Shown: positions 25,305 to 36,584, counted from the first letter of the stretch. The stretch is 64,000 bases of DNA from Marinobacter arenosus (GCF_019264345.1 NZ_JAHVAO010000001.1:1612001-1676000), one strand, 5' to 3'. Notes: a model not told the origin generated them from the sequence alone. Numbers and translations: made by a program.

Positions 25305-26723
25305 TCAGATAATCCGCGAGAACCGCTGGCTGGCGCCTTCCTTACGATACAGATCAAAGATCTGGCAGATGGCGCGAATCAACAATCGGCCGGATGGCAG
25401 AACCTGCAGGACGTTCCCCTCGTCGGCCACCAGCTCGTCTTTCACCATCGGCGCCAGACGACGCAGTTCGTCGGCGAAATAGCGGTCGAACTCCTCGCCC
25501 CACTCCGCAGCAAACTGCTGGCGATCAAGTCGGAACTGGCAGATCAGTTGGCCAATCACCCAGCGGCGGATGCGGTCGTCCCGGCTCAGGCCAACACCCC
25601 GGGTAATGGCCAGTTGGCCCGCATCGATAGCCGCTTCCCAGGCTGGCAGGTCGTGGTTGTTCTGGAAGTACGCATCGTCGGTCTGGCCGATGGCGGAAAC
25701 CCCGAGGGACACCAGATCACAGTCGGAATGGGTGGTGTAGCCCTGGAAGTTCCGGTGCAGACGCCCCGCCCGCTGGGCCACCGCCAGGCTGTCGTCCGGC
25801 TTGGCGAAGTGGTCCATGCCGATGTACTCGTACCCGGCCTCGAGCAGGCGGTTGATGGTGTTGTGCAGGATCGTCAGCTTCTGCTGGGGCGTGGGCAGGG
25901 TATCCGACAGAATACGGGTTTGCGGATAGAACCGGTCCGGCAGATGCGCGTAGCTGAACACCGACAGACGGTCGGGTGACATCTCGATCACCGCCTCCAG
26001 GGTCTCGGCAAAGCTCTCCGGCGTCTGGTGTGGCAGGCCGTAGATCAGGTCCAGGTTGATGGAGCGGAAACCGATCCGACGGGCCTCCTGGAGCACCGCT
26101 TCGGTCATCTCCCTTGGCTGGATGCGGTTTACCGCTTTCTGCACCTTCGGATTCACATCCTGGACACCCAGGCTGATGCGATTAAAACCCAGATCCCAGA
26201 GGGTCGGCAGGGTATCCTGGTCCACCTCCCGGGGATCGATTTCCACGCTGTAGTCCCGATCGGCCCCGGTCTTCAGGTTGAACAGTTCCCCGTAGCCCGC
26301 CATCAGATGCGCCATCACATCTTTCGGCAGAAACGTGGGCGTGCCACCACCCCAGTGCAGCTGCTTGACCGGCCGATCGGCGCCAAACAGGCGGGACTGG
26401 ATCGCGGCCTCCTTCAGCAACCGCTCGACATAGGGCATCGCCTTGTCGCGTTTCTTGGTGATCACCTTGTTGCAGGCGCAGTAATAACAGAGGTGCGCAC
26501 AGAACGGCAGGTGGGTGTACAGGGACAATGGCCGGCCACTGGCCTTGCTGCGGGCCGCCGCCTGCACCATGTCTTCCACCGTGTAATCGGAGGTGAACTC
26601 CACGGCCGTCGGGTACGAGGTGTACCGGGGGCCACTGAGGTCATAACGGCGGATCAGCGCGTCATCCCAGATGAACGCCGGAAGGTCGTTTGCGGCAGCT
26701 GCAACGGCGGTTTCGGAAGCCAT
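25305..26723 (-). CDS. hemN: Oxygen-independent coproporphyrinogen III oxidase
   Basis: The 472-aa radical-SAM enzyme has RYTSYPTAVEF near the N-terminus, the [4Fe-4S] cysteines in FCAHLCYYCACNKV (Cys75, Cys79, Cys82; CxxxCxxC) and the HWGGGTPTFL SAM-binding motif. HemN decarboxylates coproporphyrinogen III to protoporphyrinogen IX without oxygen in haem synthesis. A single gene; its promoter region contains an Anr/FNR-type box about 80 bases upstream, fitting induction at low oxygen. It is divergent from a photolyase gene. Confidence 0.95.
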   Translation of the reverse strand: MASETAVAAAANDLPAFIWDDALIRRYDLSGPRYTSYPTAVEFTSDYTVEDMVQAAARSKASGRPLSLYTHLPFCAHLCYYCACNKVITKKRDKAMPYVERLLKEAAIQSRLFGADRPVKQLHWGGGTPTFLPKDVMAHLMAGYGELFNLKTGADRDYSVEIDPREVDQDTLPTLWDLGFNRISLGVQDVNPKVQKAVNRIQPREMTEAVLQEARRIGFRSINLDLIYGLPHQTPESFAETLEAVIEMSPDRLSVFSYAHLPDRFYPQTRILSDTLPTPQQKLTILHNTINRLLEAGYEYIGMDHFAKPDDSLAVAQRAGRLHRNFQGYTTHSDCDLVSLGVSAIGQTDDAYFQNNHDLPAWEAAIDAGQLAITRGVGLSRDDRIRRWVIGQLICQFRLDRQQFAAEWGEEFDRYFADELRRLAPMVKDELVADEGNVLQVLPSGRLLIRAICQIFDLYRKEGASQRFSRII

Positions 26724-26801
26724 AACTATAACTCTGAACGTCGGAATGAATCGGTAAACCGGAAAGTTGGCCCATTATCGCGGACGATTGCCCGTCGCCC
26801 C

Positions 26802-26815
26802 TTGATGCGGGTCAG
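26802..26815 (-). promoter_or_regulatory. Anr/FNR-type box upstream of hemN
   Basis: On the minus strand the site reads CTGAC-CCGC-ATCAA and matches the consensus TTGAY-N4-ATCAA at 9 of 10 defined bases. It is 79 bases upstream of the hemN start, a normal distance for activation. Confidence 0.6.
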
Positions 26816-26924
26816 TTGATGATGACTTTCACTTTAACACCCCGACGTTTGAACCACCCTTGTGCCCTTGGCGTATTCAGGCTACCCCCTTTGGGGCATT
26901 CTGGAACCTGTGGAGCACCCTGAT

Positions 26925-28457
26925 ATGGCCAACCTGATCCTGATCCTGGGCGATCAACTGACCCCCGACATCAGCGCCCTCGATGATGCCGACCCGACGA
27001 GGGACCGGATCGTCATGGCCGAAGTCGGCGAGGAGGCCGGCTACACCAATCACCACAAGAAGAAACTCGTGCTGCTGTTCAGCGCCATGCGGCACTTCGC
27101 AGACGGTCTCGAACGGGAAGGTTGGCACGTGCATTACCAGACGTTCCATCCGGACAACGACCTCCAGAGCCTGGAAGCCGTGGTTGCCGACCAGTTGCAA
27201 ACGCTGGAAGCGGATAGGGTCATCACCACCGAGTGCGGAGAGTTGCGGCTGCACGAACAGATCAGCCATTGGCACGAACGGCTGGGCGTGCCGGTGGAGA
27301 TTCGCCCGGATACCCGCTTCATCGCCAGCAAGGAGGAGTTTGCGGACTGGGCCGAAGGCCGAAAACAGCTGCGAATGGAGTTCTTCTACCGGGAAATGCG
27401 CCGAAAAACCGGCTTATTGATGACGGGTGATGGCCAGCCCGAGGGCGGCCAATGGAACTTCGACGCCGACAACCGGAAAAAGTGGACCGGCAAGCCGCCG
27501 GCACCCGCTCCCTTTCGCGTCGAGCCGGATGCCATCACCCGGGAAGTGATCGAACTGGTGGACAAACACCTTGCCGATCACTTCGGCACCACCGAGGACT
27601 TCCACTTCGCCGTTACCCCGGAGGATGCCCAGGCGGCGCTCGAGCACTTTATTGATTTTGCCCTGCCCTGTTTCGGTGATTTCCAGGATGCCATCTCCGA
27701 CACCGAGGACTGGCTGTTTCACGCCGTTCTATCGCCCTACATCAACTGCGGCCTGCTGGATCCCCTGACCGTGTGTGAGGCCGCCGCCCAGGCCTGGTAC
27801 TCGGGCCGGGCACCGATCAACGCGGTGGAGGGGTTTATCCGCCAGATCCTCGGCTGGCGCGAGTTCGTCCGGGGGATCTACTGGCTGCACATGCCCGACT
27901 ACGCCAAAGAGAACCGCCTGGGCAACACCCGCCGCCTGCCCTGGTTCTACTGGACCGGCGAGACGAAGATGCGGTGCATGCACAAAGCCATCGATGCGAC
28001 CCGCCGCAACGCCTATGCACACCACATTCAGCGACTGATGGTCACGGGCAACTTTGCCCTGCTGGCCGGCGTCACCCCCGAGGAGATCTGCGATTGGTAC
28101 CTGGCGGTCTACGCCGACGCCTACGACTGGGTCGAGCTGCCCAACGTGCTGGGCATGGTGATGCACGCCGACGGCGGCTATCTCGGCTCCAAACCCTACG
28201 CTGCCAGCGGCAAGTACATCCAGCGCATGTCCGATCACTGCAGCAACTGTCACTACAAGGTGAACAAGAGCACGGAAGACGATGCCTGCCCCTTCAATGC
28301 CCTGTACTGGCACTTTATCAACCGGCACCGGGATGACTTCGCGGGGAATCCCCGAATGGGCATGATGTACCGAAACTGGGACAAGCAGAAACCAGAGCGG
28401 CGGGAAGCGCTGCTCCATCGGGCCAACACACTGCTGGACCAGCTGGAGCAGCTTTAA
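26925..28457 (+). CDS. FeS-type photolyase/cryptochrome (PhrB-like, (6-4) photolyase)
   Basis: The 510-aa protein starts MANLILILGDQLTPDISALD, as in deoxyribodipyrimidine photolyase-related (FeS-BCP) proteins. Four cysteines at 351, 439, 442 and 455 reproduce the [4Fe-4S] ligand spacing known for Agrobacterium PhrB (350, 438, 441, 454). PhrB repairs (6-4) photoproducts by blue light with FAD. GGAG precedes the ATG at 26925. It is divergent from hemN with a 200-base gap. A second, unrelated photolyase-like gene lies at 40051. Confidence 0.9.
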   Translation: MANLILILGDQLTPDISALDDADPTRDRIVMAEVGEEAGYTNHHKKKLVLLFSAMRHFADGLEREGWHVHYQTFHPDNDLQSLEAVVADQLQTLEADRVITTECGELRLHEQISHWHERLGVPVEIRPDTRFIASKEEFADWAEGRKQLRMEFFYREMRRKTGLLMTGDGQPEGGQWNFDADNRKKWTGKPPAPAPFRVEPDAITREVIELVDKHLADHFGTTEDFHFAVTPEDAQAALEHFIDFALPCFGDFQDAISDTEDWLFHAVLSPYINCGLLDPLTVCEAAAQAWYSGRAPINAVEGFIRQILGWREFVRGIYWLHMPDYAKENRLGNTRRLPWFYWTGETKMRCMHKAIDATRRNAYAHHIQRLMVTGNFALLAGVTPEEICDWYLAVYADAYDWVELPNVLGMVMHADGGYLGSKPYAASGKYIQRMSDHCSNCHYKVNKSTEDDACPFNALYWHFINRHRDDFAGNPRMGMMYRNWDKQKPERREALLHRANTLLDQLEQL

Positions 28458-28461
28458 CCGG

Positions 28462-29577
28462 TCAGCCCGTGATGCGCTTTTCGGTCTCCGGGTCGAAGAA
28501 CACCACTTTCTTCATGTCGAACATCAGCTCGGCGTTTTCGCCCCAGGTCACCGGATGTTCCGGGTCGATGCGACAGTGCACGTTGGTGTCGTTCAGGCGG
28601 ATCAGGGCGATGACGTCCGGGCCCGTTGGCTCGGTCACCTCGATGATGAACTCCCCCGTGGTCACCAGGGCCTGGTCGACTTTCTGATCCTGAGGCTGGG
28701 TGATGTGCTCGGGGCGGATACCAAGCACCACGCTTCTGCCCACGCGGTCGGCCAGGTAATCCGGCACCGGCAGGTTCACGGTGCGACCGTCACCACCCCG
28801 CACCTCCGCATACAGCGCCCCATTCCCCTGCTCGACGGTCACAGGCACGAAACTCATGGCCGGGGAGCCCATGAAACCCGCCACAAACATGTTCTGTGGT
28901 GAATCGTACACATCCTTGGGGGTGCCCAGTTGTTGCAGCTCGCCATCCTTGAGCACGGCAATGCGGTCTGCCAGCGTCATCGCCTCGATCTGGTCGTGGG
29001 TGACGTAAACGATGGTTGTTTTCAGTCGCTGATGCAGCTTCTTGATCTCGGTGCGCATCTCCACCCGCAGCTTGGCGTCCAGGTTGGACAGCGGCTCGTC
29101 AAACAGATAGATGCGCGGGCGGCGTGCCAGGGCACGCCCCATGGCGACCCGTTGCTGCTGGCCACCAGACAGTCGCGACGGCTTCTTGTCGAGCAGGTGG
29201 GAAATCTGCAGCAGGTCAGCCACGCGTTCCACTTCCTGCTCGATCTGGTCTTTCGCCATACCCCGGATCTTCAGGCCAAAGGCGATGTTCTCGCGCACGG
29301 ACATGGTGGGATACAGGGCGTAGGACTGAAACACCATGGCGATGTCCCGGTCCTTCGGCTCGACGCCGGACACGTCCTGGCCATCGAGCACGATTTCACC
29401 GCCGGAAATCGATTCAAGCCCGGCGATGGTGTTCATCAGCGTGGATTTACCGCAACCGGACGGGCCGACCAGTATCAGAAACTCCCCCGAGGAAATATCA
29501 ATATCGATACCTTTGAGGGTCTCCTCGGCCGCTCCGGGATAGGTTTTTCGGATGTCACGCAGTTCCAGTTGAGACAT
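28462..29577 (-). CDS. gtsD: Sugar ABC transporter ATP-binding protein (MalK/UgpC/GtsD type)
   Basis: The 371-aa ATPase has Walker A GPSGCGKST, the Q-loop FQSYALYPTMSV, signature LSGGQQQRVAMGRALARRP, Walker B IYLFDEPLSNLD and the H-loop VTHDQ. After about residue 235 follows the MalK-type regulatory (TOBE) domain. It powers the GtsBC permease at the inner membrane. The gene ends the gtsA-B-C-D order typical of Pseudomonas glucose transport. Neighbouring genes overlap or are spaced by about 20 bases. Confidence 0.93.
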   Translation of the reverse strand: MSQLELRDIRKTYPGAAEETLKGIDIDISSGEFLILVGPSGCGKSTLMNTIAGLESISGGEIVLDGQDVSGVEPKDRDIAMVFQSYALYPTMSVRENIAFGLKIRGMAKDQIEQEVERVADLLQISHLLDKKPSRLSGGQQQRVAMGRALARRPRIYLFDEPLSNLDAKLRVEMRTEIKKLHQRLKTTIVYVTHDQIEAMTLADRIAVLKDGELQQLGTPKDVYDSPQNMFVAGFMGSPAMSFVPVTVEQGNGALYAEVRGGDGRTVNLPVPDYLADRVGRSVVLGIRPEHITQPQDQKVDQALVTTGEFIIEVTEPTGPDVIALIRLNDTNVHCRIDPEHPVTWGENAELMFDMKKVVFFDPETEKRITG

Positions 29578-29595
29578 TGTTGTTTTCCTCTCAGG

Positions 29596-30465
29596 TCAGC
29601 CTTTGACAGATCCGGCGGTCAGGCCCCGGATGAAGTATTTACCCGCCACGATGTAGACCACCAGTGTCGGCAACGCCGCAATCATGGCCGCGGCCATATC
29701 CACGTTGTATTCCTTGACGCCGGTGCTGGTGTTGACCAGGTTGTTCAGCGCAACGGTGATCGGCTGGCTGTCACCACTGGCGAAAACCACCCCGAACAGG
29801 AAGTCGTTCCAGATCTGGGTGAACTGCCAGATCAGCGAGACCATGAAGATGGGCGTGGACATGGGCAGGAGAATGCGGAAAAAGATGGTGAAGAACCCGG
29901 CGCCATCGAGCCGCGCCGCTTTGATCAATGCATCGGGAATGGCCACGTAGTAGTTGCGGAAAAACAACGTCGTGAAGGCCACCCCGTATATGACGTGCAC
30001 CAGCACCAGCCCCGGCGTGGTGTTCGCCAGCCCGAGTTTGCCGAGCGTCGCAGCCATCGGCAGCAGCACCACCTGAAACGGCACGAAGCATCCGAACAGC
30101 AGAAGCCCGAACAACAGGTCCGACCCGCGGAATTTCCACTTGGCCAGCACATAGCCATTGAACGCTCCCAGCAGCGTCGAGATCATCACGGCCGGAACGG
30201 TCATCTTGAATGAATTCCAGAAGTAGCCGCTGATGCCATTGCACTGAACGCCGGTGCAGGCCTCGGACCAGGCCTTGGTCCAGCCAATCACGGTCCAGTC
30301 CGTGGGCAGCGCCACCAGGTTGCCGGTACGGATATCCATGGGGGTCTTGAAACTGGTCACCAGCATGATGAACAGCGGCACCAGGTACACCAGGCACGCG
30401 AGGATCAGCACCCCGTAGATGGCCAGCCGGCCCGGGCGGAACGCGTTATTGAAGTGATCAGTCAT
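29596..30465 (-). CDS. gtsC: Sugar ABC transporter permease (GtsC type)
   Basis: The 289-aa protein has six predicted membrane segments and the MalG/UgpE-type EAA loop near AIPDALIKAARLDGAGFFTI, which contacts the ATPase. It follows gtsB with an eight-base overlap of start and stop, so the two are probably co-translated. Order and family match the Pseudomonas glucose/mannose importer. Confidence 0.9.
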   Translation of the reverse strand: MTDHFNNAFRPGRLAIYGVLILACLVYLVPLFIMLVTSFKTPMDIRTGNLVALPTDWTVIGWTKAWSEACTGVQCNGISGYFWNSFKMTVPAVMISTLLGAFNGYVLAKWKFRGSDLLFGLLLFGCFVPFQVVLLPMAATLGKLGLANTTPGLVLVHVIYGVAFTTLFFRNYYVAIPDALIKAARLDGAGFFTIFFRILLPMSTPIFMVSLIWQFTQIWNDFLFGVVFASGDSQPITVALNNLVNTSTGVKEYNVDMAAAMIAALPTLVVYIVAGKYFIRGLTAGSVKG

Positions 30466-31384
30466 GCCGCTTCTCCCTCAGTTCCGAATACAGGTAAGGC
30501 ACGATCAGAGCCAGTATCGCTCCCAGCATCAGCATTGCGCTGGCCGAACCCAGGCCCATCTGACCCCGAGTGAACGTGTGGGCGTACATGAAGACTGCCG
30601 GAAGATCGGTGGAATAACCGGGACCACCGGCCGTCATCGCCATGACCAGGTCAAAGCTCTTGATGGCGATGTGCGCCAGCACCATGACCGCACTGAAAAA
30701 CACCGGCCGGAGAGTCGGCAGGATGATCTTCCAGTAGATGAGTGGCAGGCTGGCGCCATCAACCCGGGCCGCCCGGATGATCGACGAATCGACCCCGCGC
30801 AGACCGGCAAGAAACAACGCCATGACAAACCCGGAAGCCTGCCAGACCGCCGCCATCACGATGGTGTAGATGGCCAGGTCCGAATTCACGAGCCAGTCAA
30901 AACTGAACGATGTCCAGCCCCAGTCGCGCATCAGCTTTTCGATACCCAGACTCGGGTTAAGAATCCACTTCCAGACCGTGCCGGTCACGATCATCGACAA
31001 GGCCATGGGATAGAGATAGATCGTACGGATGGCCCCTTCCTGGCGGATACGCTGATCCAGGAAAATGGCCAACAACACACCGATCAACAGGCAAATGGCG
31101 ATGAACATACCACCGAAAATGGCGAGGTTCCGGGAGGCGGTCAGCCACCGGTCATTGGCCATAAGCTTGGCGTACTGATCAAAACCGACAAAGTCGTAAG
31201 TGGGCAGGAAGCTGGAACTGGTGAACGACAAGACACCGGTCCACAGCATGTAGCCGTAGATGCCAACGCCGATCAACAGGAAAGTCGGTGCGACCACCAG
31301 CTTCGGCAACCAACGCTGCAGGCCGTCCAGCAGTCGTGACGGAGCACTGACGGCCCGAAACGGGCGCCGCTGAATCTGTTCCAT
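30458..31384 (-). CDS. gtsB: Sugar ABC transporter permease (GtsB type)
   Basis: The 308-aa MalF/UgpA-type permease has six to seven hydrophobic segments and an EAA-like motif (RGVDSSIIRAARVDGASLPL). Its N-terminus is short and basic (MEQIQRRPFRAVSAPSR). It pairs with gtsC, overlapping it by eight bases. A hairpin between gtsA and gtsB probably lowers its expression relative to the binding protein. Confidence 0.9.
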   Translation of the reverse strand: MEQIQRRPFRAVSAPSRLLDGLQRWLPKLVVAPTFLLIGVGIYGYMLWTGVLSFTSSSFLPTYDFVGFDQYAKLMANDRWLTASRNLAIFGGMFIAICLLIGVLLAIFLDQRIRQEGAIRTIYLYPMALSMIVTGTVWKWILNPSLGIEKLMRDWGWTSFSFDWLVNSDLAIYTIVMAAVWQASGFVMALFLAGLRGVDSSIIRAARVDGASLPLIYWKIILPTLRPVFFSAVMVLAHIAIKSFDLVMAMTAGGPGYSTDLPAVFMYAHTFTRGQMGLGSASAMLMLGAILALIVPYLYSELREKRHD

Positions 31385-31408
31385 GAGAGTTCTCCCGAAT
31401 GAACCGGA

Positions 31409-31430
31409 GAGCCACCCGGACGGGTGGCTC
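31409..31430 (-). terminator. Hairpin between gtsA and gtsB
   Basis: Perfect 9-bp arms GAGCCACCC and GGGTGGCTC with a four-base loop, no T-tract. In ABC operons such hairpins after the binding-protein gene stabilise its mRNA or partly end transcription. Confidence 0.55.
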
Positions 31431-31439
31431 CTGACGGCT

Positions 31440-32699
31440 TTACTTCGCGGCCTGAATCGCAGCGGCCAACTGATCCGTGGCCTTCACCGGATCCTTGTCG
31501 CTGGAGTTCACGAAGTTGGTGACAACATCAAAGACCTGCCCCTGGATGTAGCTGGTGGTCGCCAATCCGTGGGCCAGGCTCGGCACCAGTTCACCGGTGT
31601 CGGCGCTGCTCTTGAAGGTCTCCATGGAGGCCTGGGCGCAGGCATCAAAGTCGGACATATCCATGTCGGTCCGAACCGGGATGGAGCCCTTGTTCTGGTT
31701 GAACACCGTCTGGAACTCGGGCTCGAGAATGGTACGGGCAAGGTCCTTCTGGGCCGCCACGTTGTCCTCATCGCTGAGACTGAACATGGCGAAGGAATCG
31801 ACGTTGAAGGTGAACTCACCGGCGGTCCCGGGGGCCGCGGCACACAGGTAGTCCTCGCCCGGCGTCAGGCCGGCGGCGGTGAATTCGCCCTTGGCCCAGT
31901 CCCCCATGATCTGCATGGCGGCTTCGCCACGGATGACCATGCCGGTTGCGGTATTCCAGTCCCGACCCGCCGCATTGTCATCGACGTAGCTCATGACTTT
32001 GGCGAACTTGGCAAAGACGTCTTCCATCACGGCACTGTTGATCACGTCCATATCGTGTTCAACGAAGGCTTTGCGGTAGGTGTCGCTGTCCATGACGGCC
32101 AGGGCCACGGCCTCGAAGACGGTGGCGTCCTGCCAGGGCTGACCACCATGGGCCAGCGGAATATAACCGGCGGCCTGGAGTTTGTCGGCGACGGTAAAGA
32201 ATTCCTCCAGTGAGCCGGGCACTTCAACGCCCACCTTCTCCATCACCTCCGGATTGACCCAGAGCCAGTTAACACGGTGCACGTTGACGGGCACCGCCAC
32301 GTACTCACCTTCGTACTGCATGACCTCGGAGATCATGGGTGGCACCAACTGATCCCAGCCCTCCGCTTCGGCGACGTCGTCCAGACTGGTCAGGAACCCC
32401 AGCTTGGCCCACTCCCGGATATCCAGGCCCTTGATCTGGGCGGCCGCCGGAGGGTTCCCCGATACCGCCCGGGTTTTCAGCACCGTCATGGCAGCCTCAC
32501 CACCGCCCCCGGCGACGGCAAAGTCCTTCCAGGTGTGCCCCTGCTCTTCCATCATCTCTTTCAGGGCCGCAGCGGCCCGGGCCTCGCCTCCCGCGGTCCA
32601 CCAATGCAGAACTTCCACTTCCCCCGCCTGGAGCGACGTCGCCGGGAAAAGCGCGGCAGACATCGCTACCGCAGACAGAGTTTTCTTGAAGGTGTTCAT
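31440..32699 (-). CDS. gtsA: Periplasmic glucose/mannose-binding protein (GtsA type)
   Basis: The 419-aa protein has a signal peptide cleaved near SLQAGEV and the family-1 solute-binding sequence VLHWWTAGGEARAAAALKEM, then DFAVAGGGGEAAMTVLKTRA and GNPPAAAQIKG. These segments match GtsA of Pseudomonas putida as I recall it. It captures glucose/mannose in the periplasm for GtsBCD. It follows the porin gene by about 25 bases in the same direction, so the transcript is probably lamB-gtsA-B-C-D. Confidence 0.9.
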   Translation of the reverse strand: MNTFKKTLSAVAMSAALFPATSLQAGEVEVLHWWTAGGEARAAAALKEMMEEQGHTWKDFAVAGGGGEAAMTVLKTRAVSGNPPAAAQIKGLDIREWAKLGFLTSLDDVAEAEGWDQLVPPMISEVMQYEGEYVAVPVNVHRVNWLWVNPEVMEKVGVEVPGSLEEFFTVADKLQAAGYIPLAHGGQPWQDATVFEAVALAVMDSDTYRKAFVEHDMDVINSAVMEDVFAKFAKVMSYVDDNAAGRDWNTATGMVIRGEAAMQIMGDWAKGEFTAAGLTPGEDYLCAAAPGTAGEFTFNVDSFAMFSLSDEDNVAAQKDLARTILEPEFQTVFNQNKGSIPVRTDMDMSDFDACAQASMETFKSSADTGELVPSLAHGLATTSYIQGQVFDVVTNFVNSSDKDPVKATDQLAAAIQAAK

Positions 32700-32724
32700 A
32701 GTGACTCCTTATTGTTGTTTGCGC

Positions 32725-34188
<1,464 letters not shown>

Positions 34189-34236
34189 TCACAACGCAGG
34201 AGTCTATGGGAGGAAACCAGGGCGATGAGTATCAAA

Positions 34237-34278
34237 CTGAAAGGCCGATGTAACAAAGGTGTTACATCGGCCTTTCAG
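34237..34278 (-). terminator. Long perfect inverted repeat after the sensor-kinase gene
   Basis: Nineteen-base perfect arms (CTGAAAGGCCGATGTAACA and its complement) with a four-base loop. One arm overlaps the kinase stop codon, and a short T run follows on the minus strand. It should separate the regulator transcript from the porin/transporter transcript. Confidence 0.75.
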
Positions 34279-35741
34279 TGCCGCACCAGCGTGAGTGTGA
34301 CGTGCAACCCGCCTTCCGGGCGATTGGCAGTGGCCAGCTCGCCGCCGTGGCTCCGGGCGATATCCCGGGCGATTCCGAGCCCCAATCCATGGCCCTGGCG
34401 CTGGCTGGTATGAAGACGGTAGTAGGGCTCAAAAATCCTGGACAGTTGATCCTCAGGAACGCCCTCCCCTTCATCCTCCACGTGGATCATCACCCGACCA
34501 GGCTCGTCTTCAAGACGCACCCGGGCCACATGTCCGTATTTGACGGCATTGTCCACCAGGTTGCCGAGGCAGCGCTTCAGCGCCAGCGGCTTTCCCCGAT
34601 ACGGGCGGCAGTGGCCCTCGACCGTTACACGGTGCTGGTCCTCGCCCTGGTAGGCCTCCGCCATACCCCGCAACAGTCGCTCCAGATCCACCCATTCGAC
34701 GTTCTCGTGAATGTCCGTTTCCTTCACCGACTGGAGCGCGTTCTTGACCAGAAGTTCCAGTTCCTGAAGGTCGGCCTCGAGTCGTTCACGCATGGGCTCA
34801 TCGTCGATCAGGTCCACGCGCAGCCTCAGCCGGGTAATCGGTGTTTTCAGGTCATGGGATATCGCACGGAACAGTTGATCCCGGTCATTGATGTAGCTCT
34901 GCAGACGCTGGCGCATGGAATTGAAACTGCGGGTAACGGCCACGATCTCGGCACTGCCCTGTTCAGAAAGCGGCGGTGGATTGTCATCCAGCTGCAGGTC
35001 ACGGGCGGCCTTGGCCAGTTTGCGCAAGGGCCTGGTCTGTTGCCGGATCAACCATGCCAGTACCGGGAACAGGATGCTGATCATGACGACCACAAACAGA
35101 ATTTGCTGGCCGGGGATTTCTTCCTCTTCCAGGGAGACGAAAGGTGCCGGCATGGCGGCCGCCAGATACAGCCACTCATCCTCATCCACTTCTATCTGGG
35201 TCACCAGCACCGGAGGATTCAGCGGCTCCAGTGTCAGCGCATAGTGCGCCCACGAGCGGGGTAACGCATCCAGTGGCAGCTCGGTATTCAGGATCCGAAG
35301 ATCATCGGGATGAACAAAATCGACGTGCAGGTTGATCTGGTTACCAAGTCGCTGACGCAGGACCGCGCGCACTTCCTCCATGACCAGTTGCTTGCGCCCG
35401 GTGTCCGGCACGGGGCGCATGTCGATGCGCTTGCTATTCAGGGAGACAAAAAACCGGGTCCCGCCCATATCCCGCAGTTGGTCCAGCACAATGTGCCGGT
35501 ACTCCTGGGGCAGAGAGTTGAAGAATTGCGCGGTGGCGGCGGCGGACTGGGCCAGATTGCGGGTGGTGGCAACCAGCCCCTCTTCCTGCTGGGCCCGATA
35601 GGTGGCGACCCAGGCCGCGCTGGAAATGATCTGGGCACAGGCCATGGCAAGGAGCGTCAGCAACAACACCCGACCGAGCAGGGAGGATGGCATCCAGCGG
35701 CGGAACAGGCCGCGTTGCTCGCCCGTGTCAGTCGGACCCAT
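34275..35741 (-). CDS. Sensor histidine kinase (GltS-like)
   Basis: The 488-aa kinase has an N-terminal membrane helix (about 23-45), a periplasmic loop, a second helix (about 215-235), HAMP, a dimerisation domain with the phospho-acceptor histidine in FRAISHDLKTPITRLR and an ATPase domain (NLVDNAVKYG, DEGEGVPEDQLSRIF, GHGLGLGIA). It overlaps the response-regulator gene by 14 bases. Position beside gtsABCD makes it a functional counterpart of GltS, which controls glucose uptake in Pseudomonas; that assignment is by context. Confidence 0.88.
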   Translation of the reverse strand: MGPTDTGEQRGLFRRWMPSSLLGRVLLLTLLAMACAQIISSAAWVATYRAQQEEGLVATTRNLAQSAAATAQFFNSLPQEYRHIVLDQLRDMGGTRFFVSLNSKRIDMRPVPDTGRKQLVMEEVRAVLRQRLGNQINLHVDFVHPDDLRILNTELPLDALPRSWAHYALTLEPLNPPVLVTQIEVDEDEWLYLAAAMPAPFVSLEEEEIPGQQILFVVVMISILFPVLAWLIRQQTRPLRKLAKAARDLQLDDNPPPLSEQGSAEIVAVTRSFNSMRQRLQSYINDRDQLFRAISHDLKTPITRLRLRVDLIDDEPMRERLEADLQELELLVKNALQSVKETDIHENVEWVDLERLLRGMAEAYQGEDQHRVTVEGHCRPYRGKPLALKRCLGNLVDNAVKYGHVARVRLEDEPGRVMIHVEDEGEGVPEDQLSRIFEPYYRLHTSQRQGHGLGLGIARDIARSHGGELATANRPEGGLHVTLTLVRH

Positions 35742-36444
35742 GACTCACCGTCGCGGCGAGCAGATAGCCCGCTCCACGCACTGTCTTGATCAGTTTCGGG
35801 TTACGCCCCTGATCCCGGAGCCTCTGCCGCAGCCGGCTGACCGCCACATCCACCACCCTGTCGAGGGGCATGGATTCACGGCCACGGGTGACCCCGGAAA
35901 TGGTGTCGCGGTCGAGTACCTGGTTGGGGTGGCTGAGGAACAACTGAAGCAGCGCGAAATCGGCACCGGAGAGCGCGGTACTCTGGCCATCCTTGTCGAT
36001 CAGCTCGTGGGTCAGGGTATCCAGGCGCCAACGGTCAAACAGGATGTACCGGGGATTCTCGCACTTGGCGAACCGTGCCCGTCTCAGCAACGCCTTGACC
36101 CGGGCCTGCAACTCGCGCGAGCTGAACGGTTTGGCCAGGTAGTCGTCGGCGCCGATTTCCAGTCCGACCACCCGGTCGGTTTCGTCGGAACTGGCCGTCA
36201 ACATGATGATGGGGACCTGCGAATGCTCACGAACCTCCCGGCACAGGGTGAAGCCGTCGTCCCCGGGCAGCATCACGTCCAGCACGATCAGCTCAATGGG
36301 AAAGGCGTTGAGGCGCTCCCGCATCTGCTCACCGTCTGCCGCTGTGTGAATCTCATAGCCGACTCTGGAGAGGTGCTCCTGGAGTAGCTCACGGATGGAG
36401 GCATCGTCATCAACTACAAGTATCGATGCTTTGGTATCGGTCAT
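35728..36444 (-). CDS. OmpR-family response regulator (GltR-like)
   Basis: The 238-aa regulator starts MTDTKASILVVDDD, with phospho-acceptor Asp in LIVLDVMLPGDDG and conserved Lys in LAKPFSSRELQ, then a winged-helix DNA-binding domain ending in LIKTVRGAGYLL. A longer open frame to 36501 adds residues without a clear signal, so I prefer the ATG at 36444. It precedes and overlaps the kinase gene. It probably activates the porin and gts genes downstream in response to sugar. Confidence 0.88.
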   Translation of the reverse strand: MTDTKASILVVDDDASIRELLQEHLSRVGYEIHTAADGEQMRERLNAFPIELIVLDVMLPGDDGFTLCREVREHSQVPIIMLTASSDETDRVVGLEIGADDYLAKPFSSRELQARVKALLRRARFAKCENPRYILFDRWRLDTLTHELIDKDGQSTALSGADFALLQLFLSHPNQVLDRDTISGVTRGRESMPLDRVVDVAVSRLRQRLRDQGRNPKLIKTVRGAGYLLAATVSHGSD

Positions 36445-36584
36445 GGCTTGATCGTTTTTGTTGTCGTTGGCTCGGAGGATCGCCCTCGAGCATGCAGTCA
36501 AAAGCGCCGGGCTTTTGCCAAGACGATACCTTAGCAGATCTTCACGATTATTGGCCTGCCATGCAGCCCATACTGTCCGTCGGC

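Noticed and set aside
28930..30213. Long plus-strand open frame (427 codons) opposite gtsD and gtsC
   Set aside because: It is antisense to two certain ABC-transporter genes; the peptide is His/Gln/Arg-rich with no domain and has no start signal. It is a high-G+C shadow.
31383..32213. Plus-strand open frame (276 codons) opposite gtsA
   Set aside because: Antisense to a confident binding-protein gene, with no family and no operon context.
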